Below are positions 34,891 through 43,059 of a stretch of 64,000 bases of DNA, piece after piece. This DNA is from Lachnospiraceae bacterium (lineage in GTDB: Bacteria; Bacillota; Clostridia; Lachnospirales; Lachnospiraceae), in assembly GCA_028692975.1 (NCBI GenBank), contig JAQUWF010000001.1, positions 62,001 through 126,000 of the forward strand, given 5' to 3'. The notes under the pieces are model-generated. The model ran no database searches. It saw only the letters and a list, made by a program, of their open reading frames with translations, and was not told the origin of the DNA. The position numbers and the translations under genes are program-made. Every line of letters begins with the position of its first letter. Within the stretch, counting starts at the first letter, position 1.

Positions 34891-34936
34891 AAACCGATGG
34901 CATAGACTTGTTATAGTCAGCCATCGGTTTTTTTTA
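34891..34936 (+). terminator. Terminator of galK-galT
   Basis: AAACCGATGGC (34891-34901) pairs with GCCATCGGTTT (34920-34930), then a T run to 34936. Confidence 0.9.
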
Positions 34937-34989
34937 ACCCATAGATCTGGATACTTTCCTGACTCAGACTTGTTATTTTGAAATTTTTG

Positions 34990-35041
34990 TTGACAAACTA
35001 GAATCTTGAACATATACTATTCCTATCGATTAAATAGGAAT
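34990..35041 (+). promoter_or_regulatory. Promoter and palindromic operator of the cooS-ABC operon
   Basis: Consensus TTGACA (34990-34995), 17 bp, TATACT (35013-35018). A perfect dyad ATTCCTAT-N7-ATAGGAAT (35019-35041) starts immediately after the -10 and covers the start site, where a bound repressor would block transcription. The TTCC/GGAA half-sites are of the kind bound by some Rrf2-family regulators, but I cannot assign one. Confidence 0.7.
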
Positions 35042-35060
35042 AAGGGGAGGAATAGATAAG

Positions 35061-37160
35061 ATGAGTAGTCAGGAACAACATAAAGGCGAACATCGACACA
35101 GAGCTATCATAGGATTTGATAAAAATGGCATTCCTAAAGTGCTGGCTCCGGTGAAAGGCCATTCTCACAAACATGTAGATGAAAATGGAGTGGAATATGA
35201 GCATAGCCATGAGGATGTATTTACGGAAGATTATAGAGAAGCAGTGAGCGCATACCGCAAAACCTTTCCGTCCAAACAGCAGGTACTGGATCAGGTGCCG
35301 GATCCTGCTGTAAAAGAGATGATGCTGCATATGGAACAAATAGGAATGGATACGGCATTCGACCGATTTGATCAGCAAAAACCCCAGTGTGCATTCGGGC
35401 TGTCGGGCGTGTGCTGTAAAGTCTGCAATATGGGACCATGCCATGTATCGCCCAAAAGTCCCAAAGGGGTCTGTGGTGCAGATGCAGATCTGATCGTAGC
35501 GAGAAATCTCCTGCGCAGTGCAGCAGCAGGTGTGGCACAGCATGGAATGCATGCCAGAGAAGTGATATTGATGTTGAAATGGGCTGCGCAGGGGAAACTG
35601 GATATCCCAATAGAAGGAGAATACAAAGTCCTTTCCATGGCGCAGGCTTATGGAATTCCTACAAAACACAGACAGTTCAAAAACATTGCCATAGAACTGG
35701 CCGATGTTTTACTGGAGGATCTGTCCAGAACGGAACCGGGGAAGTACCGGACCATTGAAGCTTGTGCTCCTGAGGAACGAAAACAGGTGTGGAAGGAGAT
35801 GGATATACTTCCCATCAGCGCCTATCACGAAGTGTTTGAAGCTTACCACAAAACGGGATGCGCTACGGATGGCGATTGGAAAAGTGTGATGCAGCAGTTT
35901 CTGCGGTGCGGGCTGGCATTTACCTTCAGCGGAGTGGTATCTACTTCCATTGCAACAGACGCCTTGCTTGGAGTTGGAGACAGAGTGACTTCAAAAATCA
36001 ATATCGGAGCACTTAAAAAGGGTTACGTCAATATAGCAGTACATGGCCATTTGCCGGTTCTTGTAAGAGAAATCGTGAAAACGGGGTACAGTGAAAAGTA
36101 TCAGAAGGCGGCCCGGGAAAAGGGGGCATTGGGTATTCAGTTTTATGGTATCTGCTGTTCGGGACTGTCTGCCATGTATCGGTATGAGGGCGTTATTCCC
36201 CTTTCCAATGCAGTCAGTGCAGAACTGGTGCTGGGTACAGGCGCGTTTGATCTGTGGGTAGCAGATGTGCAGGAAGTATATCCGGCTATTATGGATGTGG
36301 CCCGATGCTATAAAACAACGGTAGTGACCACCAGTGATTCGGCCAGACTGCCCGGTGCAGAACATATTGGGTATGACCACCATCATTCCAATATCGGGGA
36401 GACGCAGCAGATTGCTGAAAAGATTGTAGAACGTGGAATCGAAAGCTTTGAAGCACGGAAGGGAATGCCGGTGTTTATTCCACCTTATGAAGTAGAAGCA
36501 GAAGTAGGCTTTTCAGTAGAATATCTGCATAAGCATTATGGCAGTATGCAGCCTCTGGCAGATGCAGTAAAGCGCGGGGATATTCTGGGTATTGTCAATA
36601 TGGTAGGCTGCAATAATCCCAAAATTCTTTATGAAAAGGCGATTTTAGATGTGGCCGACGTGCTGCTGGAAAATAATGTGCTGATTATAACTAACGGATG
36701 TGCATCCTTTCCGTTGATGAAAACCGGATATTGTCAAACCTCGGAGACTGCTTATGCGCGATGCGGTGAGAAGTTAAAAGGGTTTCTTGCTCCGGATATG
36801 CCTCCGGTGTGGCACGTGGGAGAATGTATCGACAATGCAAGAACTTCGGGAATCTTTGCGGGAATCGCCGGGTTGGAGGGACGGAATCTTTATGAGATGC
36901 CCTTTGCCTTTGCTTCGCCGGAATGGTCCAATGAAAAGGGGATTGATGCAGCGCTGGGATTCCGGCTTATGGGCATCAACTCCTATCATTGTGTAGAAGC
37001 ACCGATACATGGATCAGCAAAGGTTATTGAATTTTTAAAGGAGACTACAAAAGAAACCTTTCATTCGGCTATGTACGTAGATGCGGATCCGAGGGCTCTG
37101 GGACAAAAAATTGTAGCAGATATTATAGAGAAGAGAAAGACTCTGGGATGGGCACTATAG
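35061..37160 (+). CDS. CooS-type Ni-Fe carbon-monoxide dehydrogenase homologue, atypical
   Basis: 699 residues. The B/D-cluster cysteine pattern CAFGLSGVCCKVCNMGPC ... GVCG is complete. C-cluster ligands are visible in AVHGHLPVL (His), FYGICCSG, VGCNNPK, NGCASF and HVGECIDN, and the catalytic-type His in AQHGMH and Lys in NEKGID remain. However the segment that reads D-x-Q-C in classical CooS reads DVQEV here, so one expected C-cluster cysteine is Glu. About 60 extra N-terminal residues contain eight histidines (EHRHR, HSHKH, EHSHED). No cooC, cooF or acs genes are adjacent; an ABC transporter follows 10 bp downstream. CO oxidation is therefore doubtful; a related redox reaction is possible. 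Confidence 0.87.
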   Translation: MSSQEQHKGEHRHRAIIGFDKNGIPKVLAPVKGHSHKHVDENGVEYEHSHEDVFTEDYREAVSAYRKTFPSKQQVLDQVPDPAVKEMMLHMEQIGMDTAFDRFDQQKPQCAFGLSGVCCKVCNMGPCHVSPKSPKGVCGADADLIVARNLLRSAAAGVAQHGMHAREVILMLKWAAQGKLDIPIEGEYKVLSMAQAYGIPTKHRQFKNIAIELADVLLEDLSRTEPGKYRTIEACAPEERKQVWKEMDILPISAYHEVFEAYHKTGCATDGDWKSVMQQFLRCGLAFTFSGVVSTSIATDALLGVGDRVTSKINIGALKKGYVNIAVHGHLPVLVREIVKTGYSEKYQKAAREKGALGIQFYGICCSGLSAMYRYEGVIPLSNAVSAELVLGTGAFDLWVADVQEVYPAIMDVARCYKTTVVTTSDSARLPGAEHIGYDHHHSNIGETQQIAEKIVERGIESFEARKGMPVFIPPYEVEAEVGFSVEYLHKHYGSMQPLADAVKRGDILGIVNMVGCNNPKILYEKAILDVADVLLENNVLIITNGCASFPLMKTGYCQTSETAYARCGEKLKGFLAPDMPPVWHVGECIDNARTSGIFAGIAGLEGRNLYEMPFAFASPEWSNEKGIDAALGFRLMGINSYHCVEAPIHGSAKVIEFLKETTKETFHSAMYVDADPRALGQKIVADIIEKRKTLGWAL

Positions 37161-37170
37161 GAGAAAAAGG

Positions 37171-38121
37171 ATGAAGAAAAAGATAAGTTTATTACTAATT
37201 GCCGTGCTGCTGATAGGGGCATTGGCCGGATGTGGGAATTCAAAACAGGAAGAGACATCAAAACAACAGACAGAAAACACGGTTACGGTGAAAATCGGAT
37301 ACCTGCCGATTACACATGCATTGACTGTTTTGGAGGAAAAGGAACTGCTTGATCAGGAGAACAAAGGTGTAAAAATCGAACTTCAAAAGTTCAGTTCATG
37401 GACGGACTTGACGGATGCTTTGAACTCTGGACAGATTGATGGAGCTTCGGTGCTTATTGAACTGGCTATGAATGCAGTCAGTCAGGGGATCGATCTTAAG
37501 GCAGTTGCTCTGGGCCATAGAGATGGAAATGTGATCGTTGTATCAGATGAGATAAAAGATACGGTGGATTTAAAGGGTAAGACCTTTGCTATTCCGTCGA
37601 ACCAGTCTTCTCATAATATTTTGTTAAATGATATGCTGAAAACGGCAGGGATGAGTACAAGTGATGTGAACATTACACAGCTGTCACCATCAGAAATGCC
37701 TTCATCGCTGGCAAGCGGCGCTATTGACGGATATTGCGTTGCAGAACCATTTGGTGCGCAGGCTGTTGTACAGGGGTATGGTCATGTACTTTATCAATCA
37801 GAAAATCTGTGGGAAAATTCCCTCTGCTGTGCATTTGTACTCAACAACAGTTTTATCAAAGAACAGACAGAAGCGGCGGATACCATAATCACTGAATATA
37901 CAAACGCAGGCAACAGGCTGGATGAAAAAACAGCAGCCACTGTTGCGGAAAACTATCTGGGACAGGACGAACAAACGCTGAAGGAATCCCTTAAATGGAT
38001 CCATTATGATGATTTGGCAATCACAAAAGAAGACTATAAAGTGCTGTCAGAAAAAATGGTCACTTATAAGATCAACGAAAATCCTCCTTCTTATGAAACA
38101 TTTGTCTATACACCGCAGTAG
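37171..38121 (+). CDS. NitT/TauT-type ABC transporter substrate-binding lipoprotein
   Basis: 316 residues with a lipoprotein signal (GALAGC, lipid Cys near 21). The NMT1/SsuA-like fold begins VKIGYLPITHALTVLEEKELL, with DLKGKTFAIPSNQSSHN, LSPSEMPSSLASGAIDGYCVAEPFG in the ligand cleft region. Family ligands include sulfonates, nitrate, taurine and pyrimidine precursors of thiamine; none can be chosen from sequence. It is embedded between the CooS homologue and its permease, so the ligand is probably linked to the CooS-like enzyme (cofactor, metal complex or substrate). Two extra cysteines (SLCCAF) near residue 214 are unusual. Confidence 0.9.
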   Translation: MKKKISLLLIAVLLIGALAGCGNSKQEETSKQQTENTVTVKIGYLPITHALTVLEEKELLDQENKGVKIELQKFSSWTDLTDALNSGQIDGASVLIELAMNAVSQGIDLKAVALGHRDGNVIVVSDEIKDTVDLKGKTFAIPSNQSSHNILLNDMLKTAGMSTSDVNITQLSPSEMPSSLASGAIDGYCVAEPFGAQAVVQGYGHVLYQSENLWENSLCCAFVLNNSFIKEQTEAADTIITEYTNAGNRLDEKTAATVAENYLGQDEQTLKESLKWIHYDDLAITKEDYKVLSEKMVTYKINENPPSYETFVYTPQ

Positions 38122-38133
38122 GAGGGATATAAG

Positions 38134-38898
38134 ATGGTAAAAACGATCAAGTATTGCGTTATATCCTTTGGGGCTCTTTTACTGTTATGGCAGATCCTTG
38201 TAACGGTTGCGGATATCAGCCCGGCCTTGTTTCCACCGCCGACGAAGGTGGTGGCAGCCTTTGGAGAATTATTAAAACACGGACTGAAAGGAAGTTCTTC
38301 TGATGTTGCCCTTATGGGACATATAGGAATCAGTATGGCCCGATTCCTGACAGGCTATATACTTGCAGTTGTAACTGCCATTTTAGCGGGTCTGATTCTT
38401 GGCTGCCTGCCGAGAGCCTTTGCATATGTTAATCCGGTGATTCAGCTTATCCGGCCCATTGCTCCGGTGGCATGGATGCCCTTTATTGTCCTGTGGTTTG
38501 GTATAGGGGATGTTCCCGCAGTTGTCATTATTTTTATTGCAGGATTTTTCCCGGTACTGCTATCCACTGTAGCAGCCGTACAGAATGTTGATGTGACCTA
38601 TAGAAAAGTGGCTCAGAATTTTGGACTGTCAAAAATGGAAACCGTCAGAAAAATCATTTTTCCGGCAGCATTTACACAGATTATTCACAGCCTGAGGCTG
38701 GCACTTGGAACTTCATGGATTTTTCTTGTTTCCGGTGAGATGGTCGGCGCACAGTCCGGGCTGGGATTTCTGGTAATGGATGCAAAAAACTGTATGAGGC
38801 CAGATGCTCTTTTAGCAGTCATGATTACAATAGGAATTATTGGCTTTTTGCTGGACACCTGTATCCGGTTACTGGAAGGAGTCGTGAAATGTATATAG
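38134..38898 (+). CDS. NitT/TauT-type ABC transporter permease
   Basis: 254 residues, about six membrane helices. The binding-protein-dependent inner-membrane signature with the EAA loop lies at YRKVAQNFGLSKMETVRKIIFPAAF near 150-174, and SWIFLVSGEMVGAQSGLGFLV is typical of SsuC/TauC. Second component of the transporter; it overlaps the ATPase gene by 10 bases. RBS GGAGGG. Confidence 0.94.
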   Translation: MVKTIKYCVISFGALLLLWQILVTVADISPALFPPPTKVVAAFGELLKHGLKGSSSDVALMGHIGISMARFLTGYILAVVTAILAGLILGCLPRAFAYVNPVIQLIRPIAPVAWMPFIVLWFGIGDVPAVVIIFIAGFFPVLLSTVAAVQNVDVTYRKVAQNFGLSKMETVRKIIFPAAFTQIIHSLRLALGTSWIFLVSGEMVGAQSGLGFLVMDAKNCMRPDALLAVMITIGIIGFLLDTCIRLLEGVVKCI

Positions 38899-39659
38899 AA
38901 GTAAAGGAAGTAGAAGTGCAATACACAGAGAAAAAAGAACAGGTAGATGTGTTGAAGAATATATCCCTTACGATAGAGCAGGGAGAATTTATCTGCCTCC
39001 TTGGGCCTTCAGGTTGTGGGAAATCCACACTCCTTGGAGCAATGGCCGGATTTCTGACTCCCACGAAAGGAACTGTTTACATCAAAGGGAAACCGGTGGA
39101 GCGGCCCTGTGCAGAATATGTGACGATTTTTCAAAACTACGGCCTGCTGCCATGGCGAACTGTGGAAAAGAATGTGGAACTGGGCCTGGAACGTATGATC
39201 AAATCCAGGGAAGACAGAGCACGGATTGCGATGAAATACATTGATCTGGTAGGGCTTTCCGGCAGTGAAAAGAAACATCCGGGGCAGTTATCGGGAGGGA
39301 TGCAGCAAAGAGTCGCTATTGCCAGAGCCCTGGCAGTAGAACCGGAGATTCTTTTTATGGATGAACCTTTTGGCGCATTAGATGCAATAACCAGGATGAA
39401 ATTGCAGGATGATCTTTTAAATATATGTCATGAAACTAAAAAAACAGTCATTTTTGTAACCCATGATATAGATGAAGCCACCTTTCTGGCAGATCGGATT
39501 GTTGTTATGTCTGCCGATCCTGGGGAAATCAAAAATATTGTAAATATATCCATGCCTAAAAACAGAGATCGAACCAGCAGCAATTTTTTACGTGCAAGGG
39601 ATAAAATTTTTGATATATTTCATATGAAAAAGCCGGATACGGTAGAATATTATATTTAG
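38889..39659 (+). CDS. NitT/TauT-type ABC transporter ATPase
   Basis: 256 residues. Walker A LLGPSGCGKSTLLGAMAG (near 38-55), Q-loop VTIFQNYGLLPWRTVEKNV, signature LSGGMQQRVAIARAL, Walker B ILFMDEPFGALDAITRMKL and FVTHDIDEATFLADR are intact and of the SsuB/TauB type. Last gene of the cooS-like operon. The following 180 bp contain no gene and no clear terminator before the TPP riboswitch. Confidence 0.95.
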   Translation: MYIEVKEVEVQYTEKKEQVDVLKNISLTIEQGEFICLLGPSGCGKSTLLGAMAGFLTPTKGTVYIKGKPVERPCAEYVTIFQNYGLLPWRTVEKNVELGLERMIKSREDRARIAMKYIDLVGLSGSEKKHPGQLSGGMQQRVAIARALAVEPEILFMDEPFGALDAITRMKLQDDLLNICHETKKTVIFVTHDIDEATFLADRIVVMSADPGEIKNIVNISMPKNRDRTSSNFLRARDKIFDIFHMKKPDTVEYYI

Positions 39660-39840
39660 TCCGTCTGAAAATCTCACAATAACACCAAGCCCTTCAAGCA
39701 TAAAGAGCCATACCGGAATGCTGTATATTCCGCTGTACATGACTGATTTGCCTGGCGGATATTTTGGGATTTTGGGATTGTTGTAGCCGTTGTCTTGCAA
39801 TCTCATTTGCATTGTGCTACACTATGTGGGAAATAAAGAA

Positions 39841-39926
39841 AAAGGGTGCTCACTGGAAGTGGGCTGAGAGTAAGCTATTGCGCTTTAACCTTCAACCTGA
39901 TTTGGATAATGCCAACGTAGGGATAT
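39841..39926 (+). ncRNA. TPP riboswitch (THI element)
   Basis: Contains the conserved core AGGGTGC ... GGGCTGAGA ... AACCTGATTTGGATAATGCCAACGTAGGG (given in parts: CTGAGA at 39864-39869, ACCTGAT at 39895-39901, GGATAATGCCA at 39904-39914, CGTAGGG to 39922). It binds thiamine pyrophosphate and shuts the operon. A terminator hairpin follows, so control is by premature termination. Confidence 0.95.
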
Positions 39927-39943
39927 AAGGACAGAGTATTTGT

Positions 39944-39987
39944 GGACTGTAGGAATATCATATTGGTATTTCTGCAGTCTTTTTTTG
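39944..39987 (+). terminator. Riboswitch-controlled terminator
   Basis: GACTGTAGGAATATCA pairs with GGTATTTCTGCAGTC, followed by seven T; 42 bp before the thiM ATG. Confidence 0.85.
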
Positions 39988-40029
39988 CGCGATCCCAGCA
40001 CTGCACCTGTAGCAGAAAAGGAGAAGAAA

Positions 40030-40848
40030 ATGAAGAACTGTTTGGAAAATGTAAGAAAAAACACCCCGCTGGTACATAATATCACGAATTATGTAACGGT
40101 AAATGATGTGGCGAATGCGCTGCTGGCTTGTGGGGGAAGTCCGATTATGTCGGATGACCAGAAAGATGTGGAGGATATCACCAGCATCTGCGGAGGGCTG
40201 AGTATCAACATCGGAACGCTGAATCAAAATACCATTCCATCCATGTTTCTTGCCGGAAAACAGGCAAACAAACTGGGGCATAAAGTGCTGCTGGACCCGG
40301 TGGGAGCCGGAGCAAGCGCACTTCGCACAAACACAGCGCTGGACCTGTTAAAAGAGGTGAAATTTGATGTGATCCGCGGCAATATTTCCGAGATCAAGAC
40401 ACTTGCTTATGGGAGCGGAAGCACAAAGGGTGTGGATGCAGATATGGCGGATGCCGTGACCGAGGACACTTTGGATGCTGCGGTAAAATTCGTCAAAGAA
40501 TTGTCTGGAAAAATGGGATGTATTATTGCAGTTACAGGAGCCATCGATCTGGTAAGTGACAGTGAGACCTGTTATGTGATCCGCAACGGACGTAAGGAAA
40601 TGGGAAGAATAACGGGAACGGGATGCCAGCTGTCCGCCGTCATGACGGCTTATCTGGTGGCGAACCCGGATCATATGCTGCAGGCGGCGGCTGCTTCCGT
40701 ATGTGCCATGGGACTGGCCGGAGAGATCGGATGGAGCCATATGTGCCCGCAGGATGGCAATGCTACTTACCGCAACCGAATCATAGACGCCATCTACAAC
40801 ATGGATGGGGAAACGCTGGAAAAAGGAGCAAAGTATGAAGTGCGATAA
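40030..40848 (+). CDS. thiM: Hydroxyethylthiazole kinase
   Basis: Phosphorylates 4-methyl-5-(2-hydroxyethyl)thiazole for thiamine salvage. 272 residues from the ATG at 40030 (AAAAGGAG upstream); an in-frame ATG at 39940 lies inside the terminator hairpin and is not used. Signature stretches are LVHNITNYVTVNDVANALLACG, SPIMSDDQKDVEDI, LLDPVGAGASALRT, VIRGNISEI and GRITGTGCQLSAVMTAY. First gene after the riboswitch; thiE starts within its last 14 bases. Confidence 0.97.
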   Translation: MKNCLENVRKNTPLVHNITNYVTVNDVANALLACGGSPIMSDDQKDVEDITSICGGLSINIGTLNQNTIPSMFLAGKQANKLGHKVLLDPVGAGASALRTNTALDLLKEVKFDVIRGNISEIKTLAYGSGSTKGVDADMADAVTEDTLDAAVKFVKELSGKMGCIIAVTGAIDLVSDSETCYVIRNGRKEMGRITGTGCQLSAVMTAYLVANPDHMLQAAAASVCAMGLAGEIGWSHMCPQDGNATYRNRIIDAIYNMDGETLEKGAKYEVR

Positions 40849-41479
40849 AGAAAGTTTATTACTGTACGCGGTGACGGACCGGAGCTGGCTGAATGGCAGA
40901 ACCTTGTATGAGCAGGTGGAAGAGAGCCTGCAGGGCGGAGCCACCTTTATCCAGCTGCGGGAAAAGATGCTGGATGAGGAAGATTTCCTGAAAGAAGCCA
41001 GGGAAATCAAAGAGCTTTGCAGACAGTATGGGGTACCTTTTGTGATCAATGATAATGTGGAGATCGCTCTGGCTATGGATGCGGACGGCGTTCATGTGGG
41101 GCAGAGTGATATGGAAGCAGACACGGTCCGGGAAAAATTAGGGCCGGACAAGATCCTTGGTGTATCGGCACAGACGGTGGAACAGGCACTACTGGCAGAA
41201 AAACGTGGGGCAGATTATCTGGGCGTGGGCGCTGTATTCCATACCGGGTCTAAGGATGATGCGGACGATGTGGATCATGCCACATTGAAGGCTATCTGTG
41301 AGGCGGTACATATTCCGGTCATCGCCATCGGCGGTATCGGTGAGGCGAATGTCATGGAACTTGCTGGAAGCGGGATCTGTGGTATTGCAGTCATCAGTGC
41401 TATTTACGCCCAGCCGGATATAAAAGAAGCAACTGCGAGGCTGAAGGAAAAGACACTGGAGATGGTGGAGAAAGCATGA
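40835..41479 (+). CDS. thiE: Thiamine-phosphate synthase
   Basis: Joins HMP pyrophosphate and thiazole phosphate to thiamine phosphate. 214 residues from ATG 40835 (AAAGGAG upstream). TIM-barrel motifs are YAVTDRSWL, TFIQLREKMLDEEDF, PFVINDNVEIALAMDADGVHVGQSD, LGVSAQTVEQ, GADYLGVGAVFHTGSKDDAD and VIAIGGIGEANV. Overlaps thiM by 14 bp and the next gene by 4 bp. Confidence 0.97.
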   Translation: MKCDKESLLLYAVTDRSWLNGRTLYEQVEESLQGGATFIQLREKMLDEEDFLKEAREIKELCRQYGVPFVINDNVEIALAMDADGVHVGQSDMEADTVREKLGPDKILGVSAQTVEQALLAEKRGADYLGVGAVFHTGSKDDADDVDHATLKAICEAVHIPVIAIGGIGEANVMELAGSGICGIAVISAIYAQPDIKEATARLKEKTLEMVEKA

Positions 41480-42147
41480 ATGAGGAATTGAAAAAACTGA
41501 TTCAATCGGGAGTTATGGACGGCGTGATCTTTGATATGGACGGCGTGCTGCTGGATTCCATGCCAGTCTGGAAAGATGCAGGACGGCTTTACCTGAAGCA
41601 AAAGGGGCTGACCGCGGAAAAACAGCTGGATGAGATTCTCTTTGAGATGAGTTTGGAACAGGGGGCCTTATATGTGAAAGAGCACTATTTGCTTTCGGAT
41701 ACCGTGGAGGAGATCATACAGGGCGTCAATAACACGATTCTGCAGGCTTACCGGGAATGGATTCCCTTAAAGCCCGGGGTTCGGAAATGTCTTGAGAAGA
41801 TGCAGCATCAGGGGATTCCTATGTGTGCTGCCACTTCCAGTGATTTGTCAGTGGTGGAGGCATCCTTTGCAAGACTGGAGATACGAGATTATTTTCAGAA
41901 GATTTTATCCTGCAATGACTATCACACGTCCAAGTCAGAACCCCTGATTTACGAGAAGGCCATGGAACACATGGGAACAGATCGTGACAGAACCTGGGTT
42001 TTTGAGGACGCGGCTTTTGCGGCCCGCACCGCACATGAGGCGGGTTTCCGGGTCGCGGGGGTGTATGATGCCAGCAGCAGTAAAGATCAGGAGCGGTTGC
42101 GGGATTACAGTGACTGTTATCTGAAGAGTTTTACGTTTATAAAGTAG
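41476..42147 (+). CDS. HAD-superfamily phosphatase in the thiamine operon
   Basis: 223 residues. HAD motif I is DGVIFDMDGVLLDSMPVW (nucleophile Asp near 19), motif II CAATSSDLSV, and motif IV WVFEDAAFAARTAHEAGFRVAGV; the helical cap between I and II is of the beta-phosphoglucomutase type. Position between thiE and thiD, with a 4-base overlap to thiE, suggests it dephosphorylates a thiamine intermediate (thiamine phosphate or HMP phosphate) or acts in repair. The substrate is inferred from context only. Confidence 0.88.
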   Translation: MNEELKKLIQSGVMDGVIFDMDGVLLDSMPVWKDAGRLYLKQKGLTAEKQLDEILFEMSLEQGALYVKEHYLLSDTVEEIIQGVNNTILQAYREWIPLKPGVRKCLEKMQHQGIPMCAATSSDLSVVEASFARLEIRDYFQKILSCNDYHTSKSEPLIYEKAMEHMGTDRDRTWVFEDAAFAARTAHEAGFRVAGVYDASSSKDQERLRDYSDCYLKSFTFIK

Positions 42148-42251
42148 TACGAGATTTACTATTATTTACATGCAGTCCTGAACAACAGCGGCAGATTGGG
42201 GGCACCACCTTAGGCCGCTTAAAAAAATTAATGCGAAAGAAGGAGAAAAGA

Positions 42252-43058
42252 ATGAGAACAGCATTAACAATCGCTGGAAGTGATTCCAGTGGAGGCGCCG
42301 GCATACAAGCAGACATGAAGACAATGACCGTACATGGCATATACGCCATGAGTGCGATCACCGCATTGACTGCGCAGAATACGACCGGCGTAACCAGCAT
42401 TATGGATGTAACTCCAACATTTTTAGGAGAGGAACTGGATTGTATCTTTACAGATATTTTCCCGGACGCGGTGAAGATCGGCATGGTCTCATCCGGCGCA
42501 CTGATTGAGGTGATCGCGGATAAACTGATCCAGTACGAGGCGCGCAACGTAGTGGTGGACCCGGTTATGGTAGCCACCAGCGGAGCAAGGCTGATCAGTG
42601 TGGATGCCGTGGAAGTATTGAAGCGGCGGCTTTTACCGCTGGCCACAGTGCTCACACCGAATATTCCCGAGGCCGAGGTGCTGACGGGAATGCCTATAAA
42701 TAACGAAGAGGACATGGTGGAAGCGGCGAAGGCAATCAGTGAAATCTATTCCTGCGCCGTATTGTGCAAGGGCGGCCACCAGGTAAATGATGCCAATGAC
42801 CTTTTGTATCACGACGGACAGGCAGAATGGTTCCTGGGCAAACGGATCGCCAACAGCAACACTCACGGAACGGGCTGCACCCTGTCCAGCGCCATCGCTT
42901 CGAATCTGGCCAAAGGCTATGATCTGAACACAGCGGTGCAGAATGCCAAAGAGTACATATCCGGGGCACTTGCCGATATGCTGGATCTGGGCAAAGGCAG
43001 CGGACCTATGAATCATGCGTTTGATGTGCACAGCAGATTCAGTCAGGGGGTGCGCTGA
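42252..43058 (+). CDS. thiD: Hydroxymethylpyrimidine/phosphomethylpyrimidine kinase
   Basis: Phosphorylates HMP twice to HMP-PP, the pyrimidine half of thiamine. 268 residues from ATG 42252, with GAAGGAGAAAAG upstream; the ATG at 42231 lacks a site. Signature stretches are ALTIAGSDSSGGAGIQADMKT, GIYAMSAITALTAQNT, VVDPVMVATSGARL, LTPNIPEAEVLTG, LCKGGH and NTHGTGCTLSSAIASNLAKG. Followed directly by the CytX permease gene. Confidence 0.97.
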   Translation: MRTALTIAGSDSSGGAGIQADMKTMTVHGIYAMSAITALTAQNTTGVTSIMDVTPTFLGEELDCIFTDIFPDAVKIGMVSSGALIEVIADKLIQYEARNVVVDPVMVATSGARLISVDAVEVLKRRLLPLATVLTPNIPEAEVLTGMPINNEEDMVEAAKAISEIYSCAVLCKGGHQVNDANDLLYHDGQAEWFLGKRIANSNTHGTGCTLSSAIASNLAKGYDLNTAVQNAKEYISGALADMLDLGKGSGPMNHAFDVHSRFSQGVR

Positions 43059-43059
43059 T

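Noticed and set aside
35061..37160. The CooS homologue as part of an acetyl-CoA (Wood-Ljungdahl) cluster
   Set aside because: No acsB, corrinoid protein or methyltransferase genes flank it, and an expected active-site cysteine is absent.
39660..40029. The NitT/TauT transporter (37171-39659) as a thiamine-precursor importer
   Set aside because: It precedes the riboswitch rather than following it and is driven from the cooS-like promoter with its own operator; the CytX permease already fills the HMP uptake role. Not excluded, but not supported.
39940..40029. An N-terminal extension of ThiM from an ATG at 39940
   Set aside because: It would begin inside the riboswitch terminator; the ATG at 40030 has a proper ribosome site and the family N-terminus.
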